This document shows, piece by piece, positions 53,119 to 62,873 of a stretch of 64,000 nucleotides of DNA (its first letter is position 1; each line of letters starts with the position of its first letter). The DNA is from an uncultured Cohaesibacter sp. (GTDB lineage Bacteria > Pseudomonadota > Alphaproteobacteria > Rhizobiales > Cohaesibacteraceae). A model generated the notes under the pieces. The model saw nothing but the letters and a program-made list of their open reading frames with translations, was not told the DNA's origin and did no database searches. The position numbers were made by a program, and so were the translations under genes. Location of the stretch: contig NZ_OY762905.1 in the NCBI RefSeq assembly GCF_963666525.1, positions 3,017,501 to 3,081,500 of the forward strand, in the 5' to 3' direction.

Positions 53119-55599
53119 ATGCAGTTCAAGGAATCGGCAATTCAGGTCGGTGCACAAGCGCGCGACAAGAGTGACGCAATCGCAAAAGTCGGCGAGCTGT
53201 TGGTCAAATCCGGCAATATCGAACCGGGTTACATCCAGAGCATGATGGCACGTGAAGAGGTGGCCAACACTTATCTGGGCAACGGCATTGCTATCCCCCA
53301 TGGCATTCCCAAGGATCGCGAGCTGATCAAGGAAACCGGCGTTGCCGTGTTGCAGCTGCCAGAGGGCGTGATCTGGAACAATGACGAACGGGTGCATCTG
53401 GTGGTCGGTATCGCGGCCAAGTCTGACGAGCACCTGACCATTCTTTCCAACCTCACCGATGTTCTGGATGATGCCGAAGAGGCAAAGCGTCTGGCAACCA
53501 CGACCGATGCGGCCGATATCGCGCGTCGCCTGTCGGGACAGGACCATGCCGCAACAGATGACGGTGCCGATGCGGCGCCTGAGGAATATGAGTTGGGCTT
53601 TGAGCATGTGGTCACGAGCCCCCACGGACTGCATGCTCGCCCGGCAACCGCTCTGGTTGATATAGCCAAGACCTTCGATGCTGGCATTCTGGTGCGCAAC
53701 GGCAACAAGGTTGGCGACGCCAAGAGCCTGATCGGTCTTTTGAAGCTGGGCATCGAAAAGGGTGCCACCATCCGCATCAGTGCCGAAGGGCCAGACGCGG
53801 AAAAAGCTCTGGAAACCATCTTCAATGCGTTGGCCGAGGGCCTCGAGGATGAAGAGGAAGCCGCAGCCGAAGCCGCCCATGATCATGCCGTTGCCGTCGA
53901 AGGCATCAGCTATGAAGGCGCTGTGATCGCAGGCATCTCTGCATCCCCGGGCATCGCATCCGGTCCGGTCTGCCAGTTCCGGCGCGGTCGCATCGTGGTC
54001 AATGAAAAGGCGACCGGCACTCCTGATCAGGAACTTGCCCGGCTCGACGATGCTCTCACCAGTGCGCGTGCCGAATTGACTGCTCTCTATGACAACATGG
54101 TTCAGAAGCAGGGAGCCGGCAAGGCGGCGATCTTCAAGGCGCAAGGCGAATTTCTCGATGACCCCGAGATGCAGGCAAAGGCCCGCGCGCTGATCGCAGA
54201 AGGCTCAAGCGCCGGCTGGGCCTGGAAGCTGAGCTATGAGGAACATGCTGCCATTCTGGGTGCCATGAAGGACGAACTGCTGGCCGCCCGTGCGCTGGAT
54301 CTTCAGGACGTCGGCCGTCGACTGCTCAAGCATCTGGCCGACAAGGTCGAGGACGATCCGGATCTGCCGGACAGCCCGGTCATTCTCATCGCTGATGATC
54401 TGACGCCATCGGATACTGCCGGTCTTGACCCGACCCTCGTGCTGGGTCTGTGCACCGCGTCCGGCGGCCCGACCTCCCATACGGCCATTATCGCCCGCAG
54501 TCTGGATATTCCGGCCGTGGTTGGCGCAGGGGCCGATTGCCTCGGGCTTTCCGATGGCAAGGAGGTCATCGTGGATGGCAGCTCCGGCGTTCTGGTTGCC
54601 GAGCCGACCCAGAAGGATCGCGATGAAGCTGACAAGGCTCGCAAGGCCTTTGCCCGACAGGCAGAGGCCGAACGCAACGCCTGTTACCAACCTGCCATTA
54701 CAACCGACGGTCACCGCATCGAGGTCGTCGCCAATATTGGCAGCGTTGATGAAGCCGTTTCCGCCGTGGTGGCTGGTGGGGAAGGTGTCGGGTTGCTGAG
54801 AACGGAATTCCAGTTCCTGCAGCGCGACACCGCTCCCTCTGAAGACGAGCAGTATGAAGCCATCAGCGCCATGATCAAGGCCATGAACGGTCTGCCGATG
54901 ATCATCCGCACGCTGGATATCGGAGGCGACAAGGATGTGCCCTATCTGTCGACCCCGGAAGAGATGAACCCGTTCCTTGGTGTGCGCGGCATTCGCCTCT
55001 GCCTGCTCCGGGATGACATCTTCCGTACTCAGTTGCGCGCCATCTTCCGCGCCTCTGCCAACGGTCCCATCCGCATCATGTATCCCATGATCTCTTCGCT
55101 GGAAGAGCTGCGCGCCGCCAAGACCATCACCGAGGAAGTGCGCAAGGAAGTGGGGGCCAAGCCGGTCGAGATCGGCATGATGATCGAAATCCCGTCAGCC
55201 GTGATGATGGCTGAGGAATTCGCCCGCGAGGTGGACTTCTTCTCCATCGGCACCAACGACCTCACACAATATGCCCTCGCCATGGACCGGATGCATCCGC
55301 AACTGGCTAAAATGGCCGACGGCCTGAACCCGGCGGTCCTTCGCCTCATCCGCAAGACGGTGGAAGCGGCTGATGCGGCCGGCATCTGGGTGGGGGCCTG
55401 TGGTGGCATCGCTGGCGATCCGCTTGGGGCGGTGATCCTTGCTGGTCTCGGGGTGCACGAGCTTAGTGTCAGCATTCCGGCCATCGCCTCTGTCAAGGCG
55501 CGGATCCGCAGTCTTTCCATGGCCGAGGCCCGGGCATTTGCTGCAGACGCGCTGGCGACGACCGATGCCGCTGCCGTGCGGGCACTGAAACTGGCATAA
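53119..55599 (+). CDS. fruB: Fructose PTS multiphosphoryl transfer protein EIIA-HPr-EI
   Basis: An 826-aa fusion. An EIIA(Fru) domain (about 1-145) has phospho-His61 in AIPHG. HPr (about 155-245) has His172 in GLHARPA. Enzyme I (about 265-826) has His454 in GGPTSHTAII and the later PEP-binding regions LLRTEFQFL and FSIGTNDLTQY. All three phosphorylation sites are present, so it can pass phosphate from PEP to the fructose IIB domain alone. The ATG at 53119 has a textbook GGAGGAAAC; the in-frame extension to 53041 is rejected. First gene of fruBKA. Confidence 0.95.
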   Translation: MQFKESAIQVGAQARDKSDAIAKVGELLVKSGNIEPGYIQSMMAREEVANTYLGNGIAIPHGIPKDRELIKETGVAVLQLPEGVIWNNDERVHLVVGIAAKSDEHLTILSNLTDVLDDAEEAKRLATTTDAADIARRLSGQDHAATDDGADAAPEEYELGFEHVVTSPHGLHARPATALVDIAKTFDAGILVRNGNKVGDAKSLIGLLKLGIEKGATIRISAEGPDAEKALETIFNALAEGLEDEEEAAAEAAHDHAVAVEGISYEGAVIAGISASPGIASGPVCQFRRGRIVVNEKATGTPDQELARLDDALTSARAELTALYDNMVQKQGAGKAAIFKAQGEFLDDPEMQAKARALIAEGSSAGWAWKLSYEEHAAILGAMKDELLAARALDLQDVGRRLLKHLADKVEDDPDLPDSPVILIADDLTPSDTAGLDPTLVLGLCTASGGPTSHTAIIARSLDIPAVVGAGADCLGLSDGKEVIVDGSSGVLVAEPTQKDRDEADKARKAFARQAEAERNACYQPAITTDGHRIEVVANIGSVDEAVSAVVAGGEGVGLLRTEFQFLQRDTAPSEDEQYEAISAMIKAMNGLPMIIRTLDIGGDKDVPYLSTPEEMNPFLGVRGIRLCLLRDDIFRTQLRAIFRASANGPIRIMYPMISSLEELRAAKTITEEVRKEVGAKPVEIGMMIEIPSAVMMAEEFAREVDFFSIGTNDLTQYALAMDRMHPQLAKMADGLNPAVLRLIRKTVEAADAAGIWVGACGGIAGDPLGAVILAGLGVHELSVSIPAIASVKARIRSLSMAEARAFAADALATTDAAAVRALKLA

Positions 55600-55637
55600 T
55601 CCTGGGGTTTGGAACACAATGTCGAGAGGAACACGAC

Positions 55638-56591
55638 ATGAGTGAACGGGCAAACATCGCAACGATCACGCTCAATCCAGCGATCGATCAGACAGTCCAG
55701 ATCCCCGGCTTTGCCGCAGGCGAGGTCAACCGGATCGCGGAAGAACAGTCCGACGCGGGCGGCAAGGGGGTCAATGTGGCCAGCTTCCTGTCCCATTTCG
55801 GACACAAGATCGCTGTGACCGGCTTTCTGGGGCAGGACAATGCCTCGATCTTCGAAACCCTGTTTGATACGCAGGGCATTGATGATCAGTTCGTGCGTGT
55901 CGCAGGAGCAACCCGCGTCAATATCAAGATCGTCGATCCGGAAAAGCAGGAGATCACCGACATCAACGCGCCGGGGTTCGCTGTCGATACTGGTGCGATG
56001 GAGAGCCTTGAGGGGCGGATCAAACAACTCGCAGCCGATGGCGTGGACTGTTTTGTGCTCGCCGGAAGCCTGCCGGCCGGTGTTCCGACAACCATCTATC
56101 GCGACCTGATCATTGCCATCCACGCGATGGGCAAGAAGGCGGTTCTGGATGCCAGTGGCATGGCCTTCAAGGCTGCACTGGAAGCCGGACCGGACATCAT
56201 CAAGCCAAATGTCGACGAGTTGTCAGAACTGATAGGCCGCAAACTGCAGGGGCATGCTGAAATCATCGACGCTGCCCGCTGGGTCAGTGGCGGCAAGGTC
56301 GGGCTCGTCGTGGTTTCCATGGGGGCCGATGGCGCCCTGTTCATTACCGATAAGGACGTGCTGCACGCCATGCCCAAGGGCGCGGTTGTCAAAAGCACGG
56401 TCGGCGCTGGCGACGCCATGGTCGCCGGACTTTTGCACGGCCGGTCCGAAGGGCTTCCGCTTGCGGATCTTGCCCGACTGGCAACCGGCTTTTCTCTGGG
56501 CGCTCTGGGAGAGATCGGGCCTCATCTGCCCGCCCGGGAGGTCATTGAGGTTTTCGCGGCCAAGGTGGTCATAGAGCATCTGGAACTTTGA
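55638..56591 (+). CDS. fruK: 1-phosphofructokinase
   Basis: A 317-aa PfkB-family kinase, with TLNPAIDQTVQI at the start, GGKGVNVA in the substrate region and the catalytic GAGDAMVAG near the end. It phosphorylates the fructose 1-phosphate made by the PTS to fructose 1,6-bisphosphate. It lies between fruB and fruA, the standard order. Confidence 0.95.
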   Translation: MSERANIATITLNPAIDQTVQIPGFAAGEVNRIAEEQSDAGGKGVNVASFLSHFGHKIAVTGFLGQDNASIFETLFDTQGIDDQFVRVAGATRVNIKIVDPEKQEITDINAPGFAVDTGAMESLEGRIKQLAADGVDCFVLAGSLPAGVPTTIYRDLIIAIHAMGKKAVLDASGMAFKAALEAGPDIIKPNVDELSELIGRKLQGHAEIIDAARWVSGGKVGLVVVSMGADGALFITDKDVLHAMPKGAVVKSTVGAGDAMVAGLLHGRSEGLPLADLARLATGFSLGALGEIGPHLPAREVIEVFAAKVVIEHLEL

Positions 56592-56608
56592 GAGGAGTAA
56601 GGAAAGCA

Positions 56609-58396
56609 ATGGCAACAATTGTTGGTGTAGCGGCCAGTGCGGAAAGCCGGGCGCACACCCTGATGGCGGCCGAAGCCTTGCGCAAGGTCGCCAGCGATCA
56701 GGGCCACGATATCTCTATCGAGTGTCGCGAGCCAGAAGAGACAACATCTCCGCTGACCCCGGAGATGATCGCCGGGGCGGATCTCGCGATCCTGGCGATC
56801 GACCAGAACATCGATCAGGCCCCGTTTGCTGGCCTGCCCGTTTACCAGACAACTACCAGCAGGGCCATTCAGGACACAGCCAGTGTTCTTGGCGAGGCTC
56901 TGCAAAAAGCCGGATTGCCGGTTGAAGCAAATTGTGACCAGCCAAAGGAGGAAGCCGTGGCCACATCTGATGTTACCAAAAAGCGCATTGTCGCTGTTAC
57001 GTCCTGCCCGACGGGCATCGCGCATACATTCATGGCTGCCGATGCCCTGAAGAAGAAGGCTGCCGCTGCGGGTCACGACATCAAGGTCGAGACGCAAGGG
57101 TCCGTTGGGGCCAAGGATCAGCTCAGCGCGGAAGATATTGCTGCCGCTGACGTGGTCATCATTTCCGCCGATACCCACGTCGACGAAAGCCGCTTTGCCG
57201 GCAAACCGATCTACCGCACGTCCGTCGGCGCAGCAGTGAAGGATGCCGCTGGCGTGATTGCTTCCTCCTTCAGCGAAGCTGAAACCGCTGCGCCTGCTGC
57301 TGGCGGCGCGGGTGGCAACAAGATGCAGAGCCTTGAGGAAGCCAAGGCGGCTCTCAAGGCCAATCGGTCCGGTCCATACAAGCACCTGCTGACCGGCGTG
57401 TCCTACATGTTGCCGGTGGTTGTTGCCGGTGGTCTGCTGATTGCCCTGTCGTTTGTCTTCGGCATCGAGGCCTTCAAGGAAGAAGGAACCCTTGCTGCGG
57501 CTCTGATGGCTATCGGTGGTGGTGCTGCCTTCAAGCTGATGGTTCCTGTTCTGGCTGGCTTCATGGCCTATTCCATCGCCGACCGCCCTGGTCTTACGCC
57601 GGGCCTGATCGGTGGTTTGCTGGCCGTCAACCTCGGCGCCGGCTTCCTCGGCGGTATTCTTGCCGGTTTCCTTGCCGGTTACGTGGCCCTGTGGCTCAGG
57701 GACAACATCAAATTGCCCAAAGCCCTTGAAGGCTTGATGCCGGTGCTCATTCTGCCCCTGCTCTCGACCGCGATTGTCGGCTTGTTGATGGTCTATGTCA
57801 TCGGAGAACCGGTACGCTACATCAACGAGAGCCTCACCGGCATGCTACAGGGCATGGGCCAGACCAACGCGGTCCTGCTTGGCCTCGTGCTCGGAGCCAT
57901 GATGGCATTCGACATGGGCGGGCCGGTCAACAAGGCTGCCTATGCCTTCTCGGTCGGTCTGTTGACCAGTGACACCTTCGCGCCAATGGCAGCAACCATG
58001 GCCGCTGGCATGACGCCTCCGCTGGGCCTGGCTCTGGCAACCTTCATCGCCAAGAACCGCTTCACCGAAGAAGAACGGGAAGCAGGCAAGGCAGCCTTCG
58101 TCCTCGGCCTGTCCTTCATCACTGAAGGTGCCATTCCTTATGCTGCCAAGGATCCACTGCGTGTGATCCCGTCCATCATGGTCGGCTCTGCCCTCACCGG
58201 CGCCCTGTCCATGTTCTTTGGCTGCGGCCTGCGTGCACCGCACGGTGGAGCCTTCGTTCTGGCCATCCCGCATGCCGTCAGCAATCTGGCGATGTATATC
58301 CTGTCCATCGTCATCGGTACTGCAGTCACCACGGCGCTTCTGATCGTCCTCAAACGTCCCGTTGACGAAGTGCCAGCTGCCGTTCCGGCCGAATAA
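56609..58396 (+). CDS. fruA: Fructose-specific PTS IIB'BC permease
   Basis: A 595-aa protein with two IIB domains and a membrane IIC domain. The first IIB' (about 1-105) has GVAASAESRAHT where the active cysteine should be, so it cannot be phosphorylated there. The second IIB (about 125-220) has the phospho-Cys133 in TSCPTGIAHT. IIC (about 255-590) has 8-10 membrane helices and the sugar-binding FITEGAIPYA. The start ATG has AAGGAAAG just upstream; the in-frame start at 56588 overlaps fruK. Confidence 0.95.
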   Translation: MATIVGVAASAESRAHTLMAAEALRKVASDQGHDISIECREPEETTSPLTPEMIAGADLAILAIDQNIDQAPFAGLPVYQTTTSRAIQDTASVLGEALQKAGLPVEANCDQPKEEAVATSDVTKKRIVAVTSCPTGIAHTFMAADALKKKAAAAGHDIKVETQGSVGAKDQLSAEDIAAADVVIISADTHVDESRFAGKPIYRTSVGAAVKDAAGVIASSFSEAETAAPAAGGAGGNKMQSLEEAKAALKANRSGPYKHLLTGVSYMLPVVVAGGLLIALSFVFGIEAFKEEGTLAAALMAIGGGAAFKLMVPVLAGFMAYSIADRPGLTPGLIGGLLAVNLGAGFLGGILAGFLAGYVALWLRDNIKLPKALEGLMPVLILPLLSTAIVGLLMVYVIGEPVRYINESLTGMLQGMGQTNAVLLGLVLGAMMAFDMGGPVNKAAYAFSVGLLTSDTFAPMAATMAAGMTPPLGLALATFIAKNRFTEEEREAGKAAFVLGLSFITEGAIPYAAKDPLRVIPSIMVGSALTGALSMFFGCGLRAPHGGAFVLAIPHAVSNLAMYILSIVIGTAVTTALLIVLKRPVDEVPAAVPAE

Positions 58397-58466
58397 CAAC
58401 AAGGATAGGTGCCGGACACCATAAAAGGTCCCCCACCCACAGGATCCGGCATCGAGAAATTCAACT

Positions 58467-58497
58467 GGCACGCTCGACCTTTCGGGCGTGCCTTTTT
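58467..58497 (+). terminator. Terminator after fruA
   Basis: GGCACGC (58467-58473) pairs with GCGTGCC (58486-58492), 12-base loop, then TTTTT. It ends the fru operon before the shikimate-dehydrogenase-like gene. Confidence 0.82.
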
Positions 58498-58626
58498 CGT
58501 TTGTCAAACGGTGCGCTTTTTCGTCTTGCTCTGGCTTCGGCTTGATCCGGGGCTTCTCCGCGCCCTATGATTTCCTCAGGTGATGGTTCCGTTCCATCCG
58601 TCCTGCCACGCAAAAAGGTCCCTGTC

Positions 58627-59493
58627 ATGTCATCGAACGAAAAGCCCCTCATCGGTCCCAGAACCCGCTTGTGCATGTCCCTGTCGGCACGGCCAAGTCC
58701 GTTCGGGACCCGGTTTCATAACCGCATGTATGAACTCCTCGGACTCGACTATGTCTACAAGGCCTTCTCCACGACCGACCTGCCAGCCGCCATCGGCGGC
58801 GTGCGGGCGCTCGGAATCCGCGGCTGCGCCATTTCGATGCCCTTCAAGGAGGCGGTGATTCCCTTGCTCGACGCCATGGAGGCCTCTGCCGCCGCAATCG
58901 ACAGCGTCAACACGATCGTCAATGATGACGGGCGCCTGACGGGCTACAACACCGACTATATCGCCATCCATGATCTGCTGGCAGCAGCAAGGATCGCCCC
59001 CTCATTGCCGTTCCTGCTGCGTGGATCGGGCGGTATGGCCAAGGCGGTCGCCGCGGCTTTGCGCAACAGTGGCTTTACGAAAGGGACGATCATCGCACGC
59101 AACGAGACGACCGGACGGGCCCTTGCCGGGTTATACGGCTTCGACTGGGCTGCGGGACCAGAGGGACTGACCGCTCCGCTCATCATCAATGCCACTCCGA
59201 TGGGCATGGCGGGGCCGGAGGCGGATATGCTGGCGTTTGACGAATCCGTTATAGATTCTGCGGACTTTGTGTTTGACGTGGTGGCGATGCCTGCCGAAAC
59301 GCCACTGATGAAGGTTGCCGAACGGCTTGGCAAAACCTGCATCTCGGGGGCGGAGGTGATCGTGTTGCAGGCGGTCGAACAATTTGCGCTCTATACCGGT
59401 GTTCGTCCGGATCGCCAGATCGTGGAAGACGCATCGGCTTTCTCGCGGGATGTCGCCAAAAGGGAGCTTGAAGCGGAGCGTCAGAAGGCCTGA
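58627..59493 (+). CDS. Shikimate 5-dehydrogenase-like protein (AroE family)
   Basis: A 288-aa AroE-family oxidoreductase. The substrate motif SLSARPSPFGTRFHN is a variant of the usual SxSxxxHN pattern, with SMPFKEAV carrying the catalytic lysine, NTIVNDDGRLTGYNTDY, and INATPMGM. The nucleotide loop is RGSGGMAKA instead of GAGGAxxA. These differences suggest a paralogue (shikimate/quinate dehydrogenase-like) rather than the housekeeping AroE. The ATG at 58627 has AAGG 8 bases upstream. It is monocistronic. Confidence 0.85.
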   Translation: MSSNEKPLIGPRTRLCMSLSARPSPFGTRFHNRMYELLGLDYVYKAFSTTDLPAAIGGVRALGIRGCAISMPFKEAVIPLLDAMEASAAAIDSVNTIVNDDGRLTGYNTDYIAIHDLLAAARIAPSLPFLLRGSGGMAKAVAAALRNSGFTKGTIIARNETTGRALAGLYGFDWAAGPEGLTAPLIINATPMGMAGPEADMLAFDESVIDSADFVFDVVAMPAETPLMKVAERLGKTCISGAEVIVLQAVEQFALYTGVRPDRQIVEDASAFSRDVAKRELEAERQKA

Positions 59494-59928
59494 GCGTCAG
59501 CGCAAAAAGGCTACAGCATGTGAGACAGGTCTGTTGATATGTCCGGATCGGCTGTGTGTCTGCAGAGCGATACAGTTTTTACGCACTCCATTTCAGAGCG
59601 TATGGAGGCCTGAAAGGCATCAAACTCAACGTTGCATCGGGCACATCCCGTTCCCTGCAAAAGATTGCCTTTTGTTATGGCTGTATTGCATTTTTTGCAG
59701 AAAGACGGCAGATTTGTCTAGGTTATTGGTGTTGCAATGCAACCAAGGGTAAAATATGACTTTCCTGCGGATGCCGGAATGATCGGGAAACTGCGCGATA
59801 TCACGCATAAAAGCTGCTACTTGTTCGCTTTTTTCCGCACTCTACGGTGAAACCGTTACTTGCATCCGACTGATGTGTGGTATACTTGATACCAATGCCA
59901 AAATCGAAATGGAAATTTTCGAAACCCC
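59494..59928. other. Intergenic region upstream of gntR, no gene
   Basis: About 435 bases without a convincing ORF. It holds GTTGCA-A-TGCAAC (59731-59743), a 13-base palindrome, and the GntR-like operator at 59878. Confidence 0.5.
59878..59894. promoter_or_regulatory. Candidate FCD-GntR operator
   Basis: TGGTAT-ACTTG-ATACCA, perfect 6-base arms around 5 bases, 35-50 bases upstream of the gntR start. The pattern resembles operators of FCD-type GntR regulators, so autoregulation is likely. Confidence 0.6.
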
Positions 59929-60648
59929 TTGATATCGAGTGGATCACAATTGGAAGAGATTGAGCGGCCACCGTCCTTATCTGATATTGCGACGGAAAAA
60001 CTGAGAGCGGCGATCAGCGAGGGCGAATTTGCACTCGGTGAGGCCTTGTCTGAACAGAAGCTTGCGGATCGCCTGAACATCAGCAAGACCCCCATTCGTC
60101 ACGCTCTGGCTCAGATGAAGGTGGAAGGTCTTGTCGAGGTTTTTCCGCAAAAGGGCACCTTTGTCTTCACCTTGAGCGGAACGGATCTGGAACGCTTTTC
60201 CGAATATCGCTTCATCCTGGAAACAGCTGCGTTGCGGCTTGCCTTTCGCCGGAACAGCGAAGGTCTGGTTGCCGAGCTGACAAGCATATGGCATCAGATG
60301 GAACGAGCCAAGAAGGCCGACGAACGCTCGCAATATCTGGAACTGGATCTCAAATATCATCGTGCGATGTTTGCACTTTGCGATAATCACTATCTCTCCG
60401 AAAGCTATCGTCTGATCGAAGCAAAGGTCTCCGCAATCCGCACCTATCTGGGCAAGGAACGCGTTCAGACGACCAAGAGCTTCGAAGAGCATGGCGAAAT
60501 GATCGATGCCTTGCGTGAAGGCCGCATTGATGATGCCATCAGAACACTCGATTTCCATATTGGCCGCTATCATCGCACCTTCAGCGCGGATGTCGCGGAC
60601 ATTGCCGATTTCTCCAAAGTCCGCCCGAATTTCAAGGAAGCCCGCTGA
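59929..60648 (+). CDS. GntR-family regulator, FCD subfamily (second)
   Basis: A regulator of up to 239 aa, with a winged-helix domain (about 20-80, LNISKTPIRHALAQM) and a helical FCD domain whose His and Asp residues (for example in LDLKYHRAMF) fit the metal/carboxylate site of the family. The start is uncertain: TTG 59929 or TTG 59950, with no good ribosome site for either. It converges on the FAH-family gene and may control the 2-keto-3-deoxygluconate gene pair. Confidence 0.88.
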   Translation: MISSGSQLEEIERPPSLSDIATEKLRAAISEGEFALGEALSEQKLADRLNISKTPIRHALAQMKVEGLVEVFPQKGTFVFTLSGTDLERFSEYRFILETAALRLAFRRNSEGLVAELTSIWHQMERAKKADERSQYLELDLKYHRAMFALCDNHYLSESYRLIEAKVSAIRTYLGKERVQTTKSFEEHGEMIDALREGRIDDAIRTLDFHIGRYHRTFSADVADIADFSKVRPNFKEAR

Positions 60649-60710
60649 CGACTGACAGGCGCCGCTTGCGGCCTTTTGCTTTCATCGTGAGTGTGTTTTG
60701 AACCGACAAA

Positions 60711-60744
60711 AAAAAGACCGTTCCCCAAAAGGAACGGTCTTTTT
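60711..60744. terminator. Bidirectional terminator between gntR and the FAH-family gene
   Basis: AAAAAGACCGTTCC (60711-60724) with GGAACGGTCTTTTT (60731-60744), a 14-bp perfect stem and CCAAAA loop. A and T runs on both sides make it work in both directions for the convergent genes. Confidence 0.92.
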
Positions 60745-60815
60745 CGTTTCTGTGTATGCTTGATGCACGGCCAGCGCGGCCCGGCGCCTGAGCGTCAGGC
60801 CGCGCTGCAAGGGAA

Positions 60816-61595
60816 TCAGGCTGCGTCATAACCGGTCTTGAAAGCCAGCTCTACCTTGCCGTCATAATAGATCTTGATGTCGGCGTTTTCGGCAAGCGCC
60901 TTGCATGGAATGATGCCGCCGGTGGAAATCCACTGGCCTGCCTTCGGGCTGAAGCCGTATTTGAGGGCAACGATCAGGAACTCGCGGGCCACTTCATCAG
61001 CGGTGTCGACCAGATCCAGAGTGGTGCCTTCTGCGATGACTTCACCGTTCTGTTCGGTCTTCATGACTTCGCCGGCCCATTTGGTGTCAGCGGTATAGGC
61101 ATGTTCCGGGCCAAGCACCAGACAGCCGGAACCGCAACGGTCGGAAACGATCGCAGGAACGCCAAAATCGCCGCCATTGGTCAGCGAGCCGGATGGCATT
61201 TCGGCGCTGACGCACCAGACATCGAACAGGTCGGTGAGAGGAGCGGCAGCCACGGCGTCGATGCCCTTGGCGATATAAGCATCAGCCTTGGGGGAAACGC
61301 GCAGGGCTACTTCGCCTTCGGCATTGATGCTGAGGGTCTTGAAGCCGGGAACCAGCGCGTCGGCTGAAACGATTTCCTTCTCATGCATCGGGGCAAAGAA
61401 GATTTCATCAATGCCGAGCGCCTTCTGGGCAGGAGGCGTGGAGCCACCCACTTTCCATGCAGCGCAATAACCGGCGTCCTTCTCGACGACGGCCTTCACG
61501 CGGGCATAGGCGTCGGCCAGGGAAGCCGGCATTTGCTCTGCGGTGAGGGTAACGGTTTCAAGCGGCGTGATTTCTGTACGTACGAAAGCAGACAT
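60816..61595 (-). CDS. Fumarylacetoacetate hydrolase / 2-keto-4-pentenoate hydratase family protein
   Basis: A 259-aa protein of the MhpD/FAH fold. Visible parts are AAWKVGGSTP, FAPMHE and a C-terminal WISTGGIIPCKAL matching the family's TG-x-P-like end. Members hydrate or hydrolyse 2-keto acids, dehydrating 2-keto-3-deoxy sugar acids in some pathways. It follows a KdgK-like kinase gene by about 100 bases on the same strand, which suggests sugar-acid metabolism. The exact reaction is not determined. Confidence 0.85.
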   Translation of the reverse strand: MSAFVRTEITPLETVTLTAEQMPASLADAYARVKAVVEKDAGYCAAWKVGGSTPPAQKALGIDEIFFAPMHEKEIVSADALVPGFKTLSINAEGEVALRVSPKADAYIAKGIDAVAAAPLTDLFDVWCVSAEMPSGSLTNGGDFGVPAIVSDRCGSGCLVLGPEHAYTADTKWAGEVMKTEQNGEVIAEGTTLDLVDTADEVAREFLIVALKYGFSPKAGQWISTGGIIPCKALAENADIKIYYDGKVELAFKTGYDAA

Positions 61596-61626
61596 GATGT
61601 CATCCTGTAGTGCAATGGAATGAAAA

Positions 61627-61652
61627 GCCAGGCCCGCGCCTGCGGGCTTGGC
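61627..61652 (-). promoter_or_regulatory. Intercistronic hairpin between the kinase and FAH-family genes
   Basis: GCCAGGCCCGC (61627-61637) pairs with GCGGGCTTGGC (61642-61652), one G-T pair, 4-base loop, no T tract. A further case of a hairpin inside an operon in this window. Confidence 0.5.
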
Positions 61653-61697
61653 ATGAGAACCTTTGTCCGCACCGGCACCGGGCCGGGCGGATTGAAA

Positions 61698-62663
61698 TCA
61701 GTATTGGCCTTCTTCGACCGGGCTCCAGACGGACTTGTCGATGGCGCCGCCCGGATGCATGATGACCTTGGCAGCAATGGCGTGAGCCATGCGGGCCGAT
61801 TCATCAACGCTCTTGTCCTGAATGCGCATGCCGATATAGCCGGCAGCGAAGGAATCGCCAGCGCCCGTGGTATCGACCGGCTTCAATTTTGCCGGCGGAG
61901 CCACTTCCGTACGGCCATCGCCGTTGAGAATCACGCAGCTGTTGTCGCCACCCTTGATGATCGCTTCGCCTGCGCCCCAGCCGCACCATGTTTCTGCGAT
62001 CTTGTCGGCATCGGTTTCCTGCCACAGGGCAGCGTGGTCTTCACAGCCCACCAGTGCGAAGTCAGTCACGCTGGCAGCCTTGCTGAAGACGGCACGGCAC
62101 TTGTCGCGATCAGGCCAAAGAGCCGGGCGGAAGTTGGGATCGAATGCAACCTTCACCTTGCCCTTGAGCGAGGCCAGTGCAGCCAGCAGATTGTCGCGTT
62201 GGGTGTCGTCCAGAATCGCCAGCGTTATGCCGGAGAAATAGACAAGTTTGAACTCGCCGAGCAGATCGGCAATCTTGTCGACCGACCAGCCGCCGAACAT
62301 CAGCTTGGCTGCTGCATCATTGCGCCAATACTGGAAGTAGCGCTCGCCGGTGTCGTCATTCTCGATCATGTAGAGGCCGGGGTTCTTGCCTTCCACCAGC
62401 GTGATGTGATCGACCTTGATTCCCTCGTCAGCGAACTTCTGGCGCATGCTCTGGCTCTGCATGTCGGCTCCGAGACCCGTGATGTAGGACACTTCAGCCT
62501 TGGGAGAGAACTGACGCACCAGATAGGTGGCAGTGTTGAAGGTGTCCCCGGCGAAGGCCTGACGGAAGAACTTGGTCCCCGCGGCATATCCTTCAACGCC
62601 CTTTACTGGCGCCAATTCGATCATGCATTCGCCAATGGAGGCGATTTTAATCAGCTCGCTCAT
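61698..62663 (-). CDS. kdgK: PfkB-family sugar kinase, 2-dehydro-3-deoxygluconokinase type
   Basis: A 321-aa ribokinase-fold enzyme of KdgK length. It has IASIGECMIEL at the start, FAGDTFNTATYL for substrate binding, and the catalytic VDTTGAGDSFAAGY. KdgK phosphorylates 2-keto-3-deoxygluconate to KDPG for Entner-Doudoroff cleavage; the aldolase is not in the window. The start follows an AAGGAG-type site. The large upstream region has a 26-base inverted repeat. Confidence 0.88.
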   Translation of the reverse strand: MSELIKIASIGECMIELAPVKGVEGYAAGTKFFRQAFAGDTFNTATYLVRQFSPKAEVSYITGLGADMQSQSMRQKFADEGIKVDHITLVEGKNPGLYMIENDDTGERYFQYWRNDAAAKLMFGGWSVDKIADLLGEFKLVYFSGITLAILDDTQRDNLLAALASLKGKVKVAFDPNFRPALWPDRDKCRAVFSKAASVTDFALVGCEDHAALWQETDADKIAETWCGWGAGEAIIKGGDNSCVILNGDGRTEVAPPAKLKPVDTTGAGDSFAAGYIGMRIQDKSVDESARMAHAIAAKVIMHPGGAIDKSVWSPVEEGQY

Positions 62664-62847
62664 TCGTTTGCTCCTTAATCCTCTTCATGGCCCCGGCAAA
62701 AGGCCATGAAGCTTGTTTCCTTGTGTTTAGAGAGGAGACGGCATCCGTTGGCCGGGTTCTCCGTTGCAGATCAGGGAGATGGCAGGCCGCCAGGCAGAAT
62801 GCCCGGCGAGGCTTTTTTCCCTGTGCGAAATCCGTCCGTGGGCGGTC

Positions 62848-62873
62848 GTTAAGTTACCGAATAATAACTTAAC
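62848..62873. promoter_or_regulatory. Inverted repeat upstream of kdgK
   Basis: GTTAAGTTA (62848-62856) and TAACTTAAC (62865-62873), perfect 9-base arms around 8 bases, about 185 bases upstream of the kdgK start. It is a candidate operator. Confidence 0.55.
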
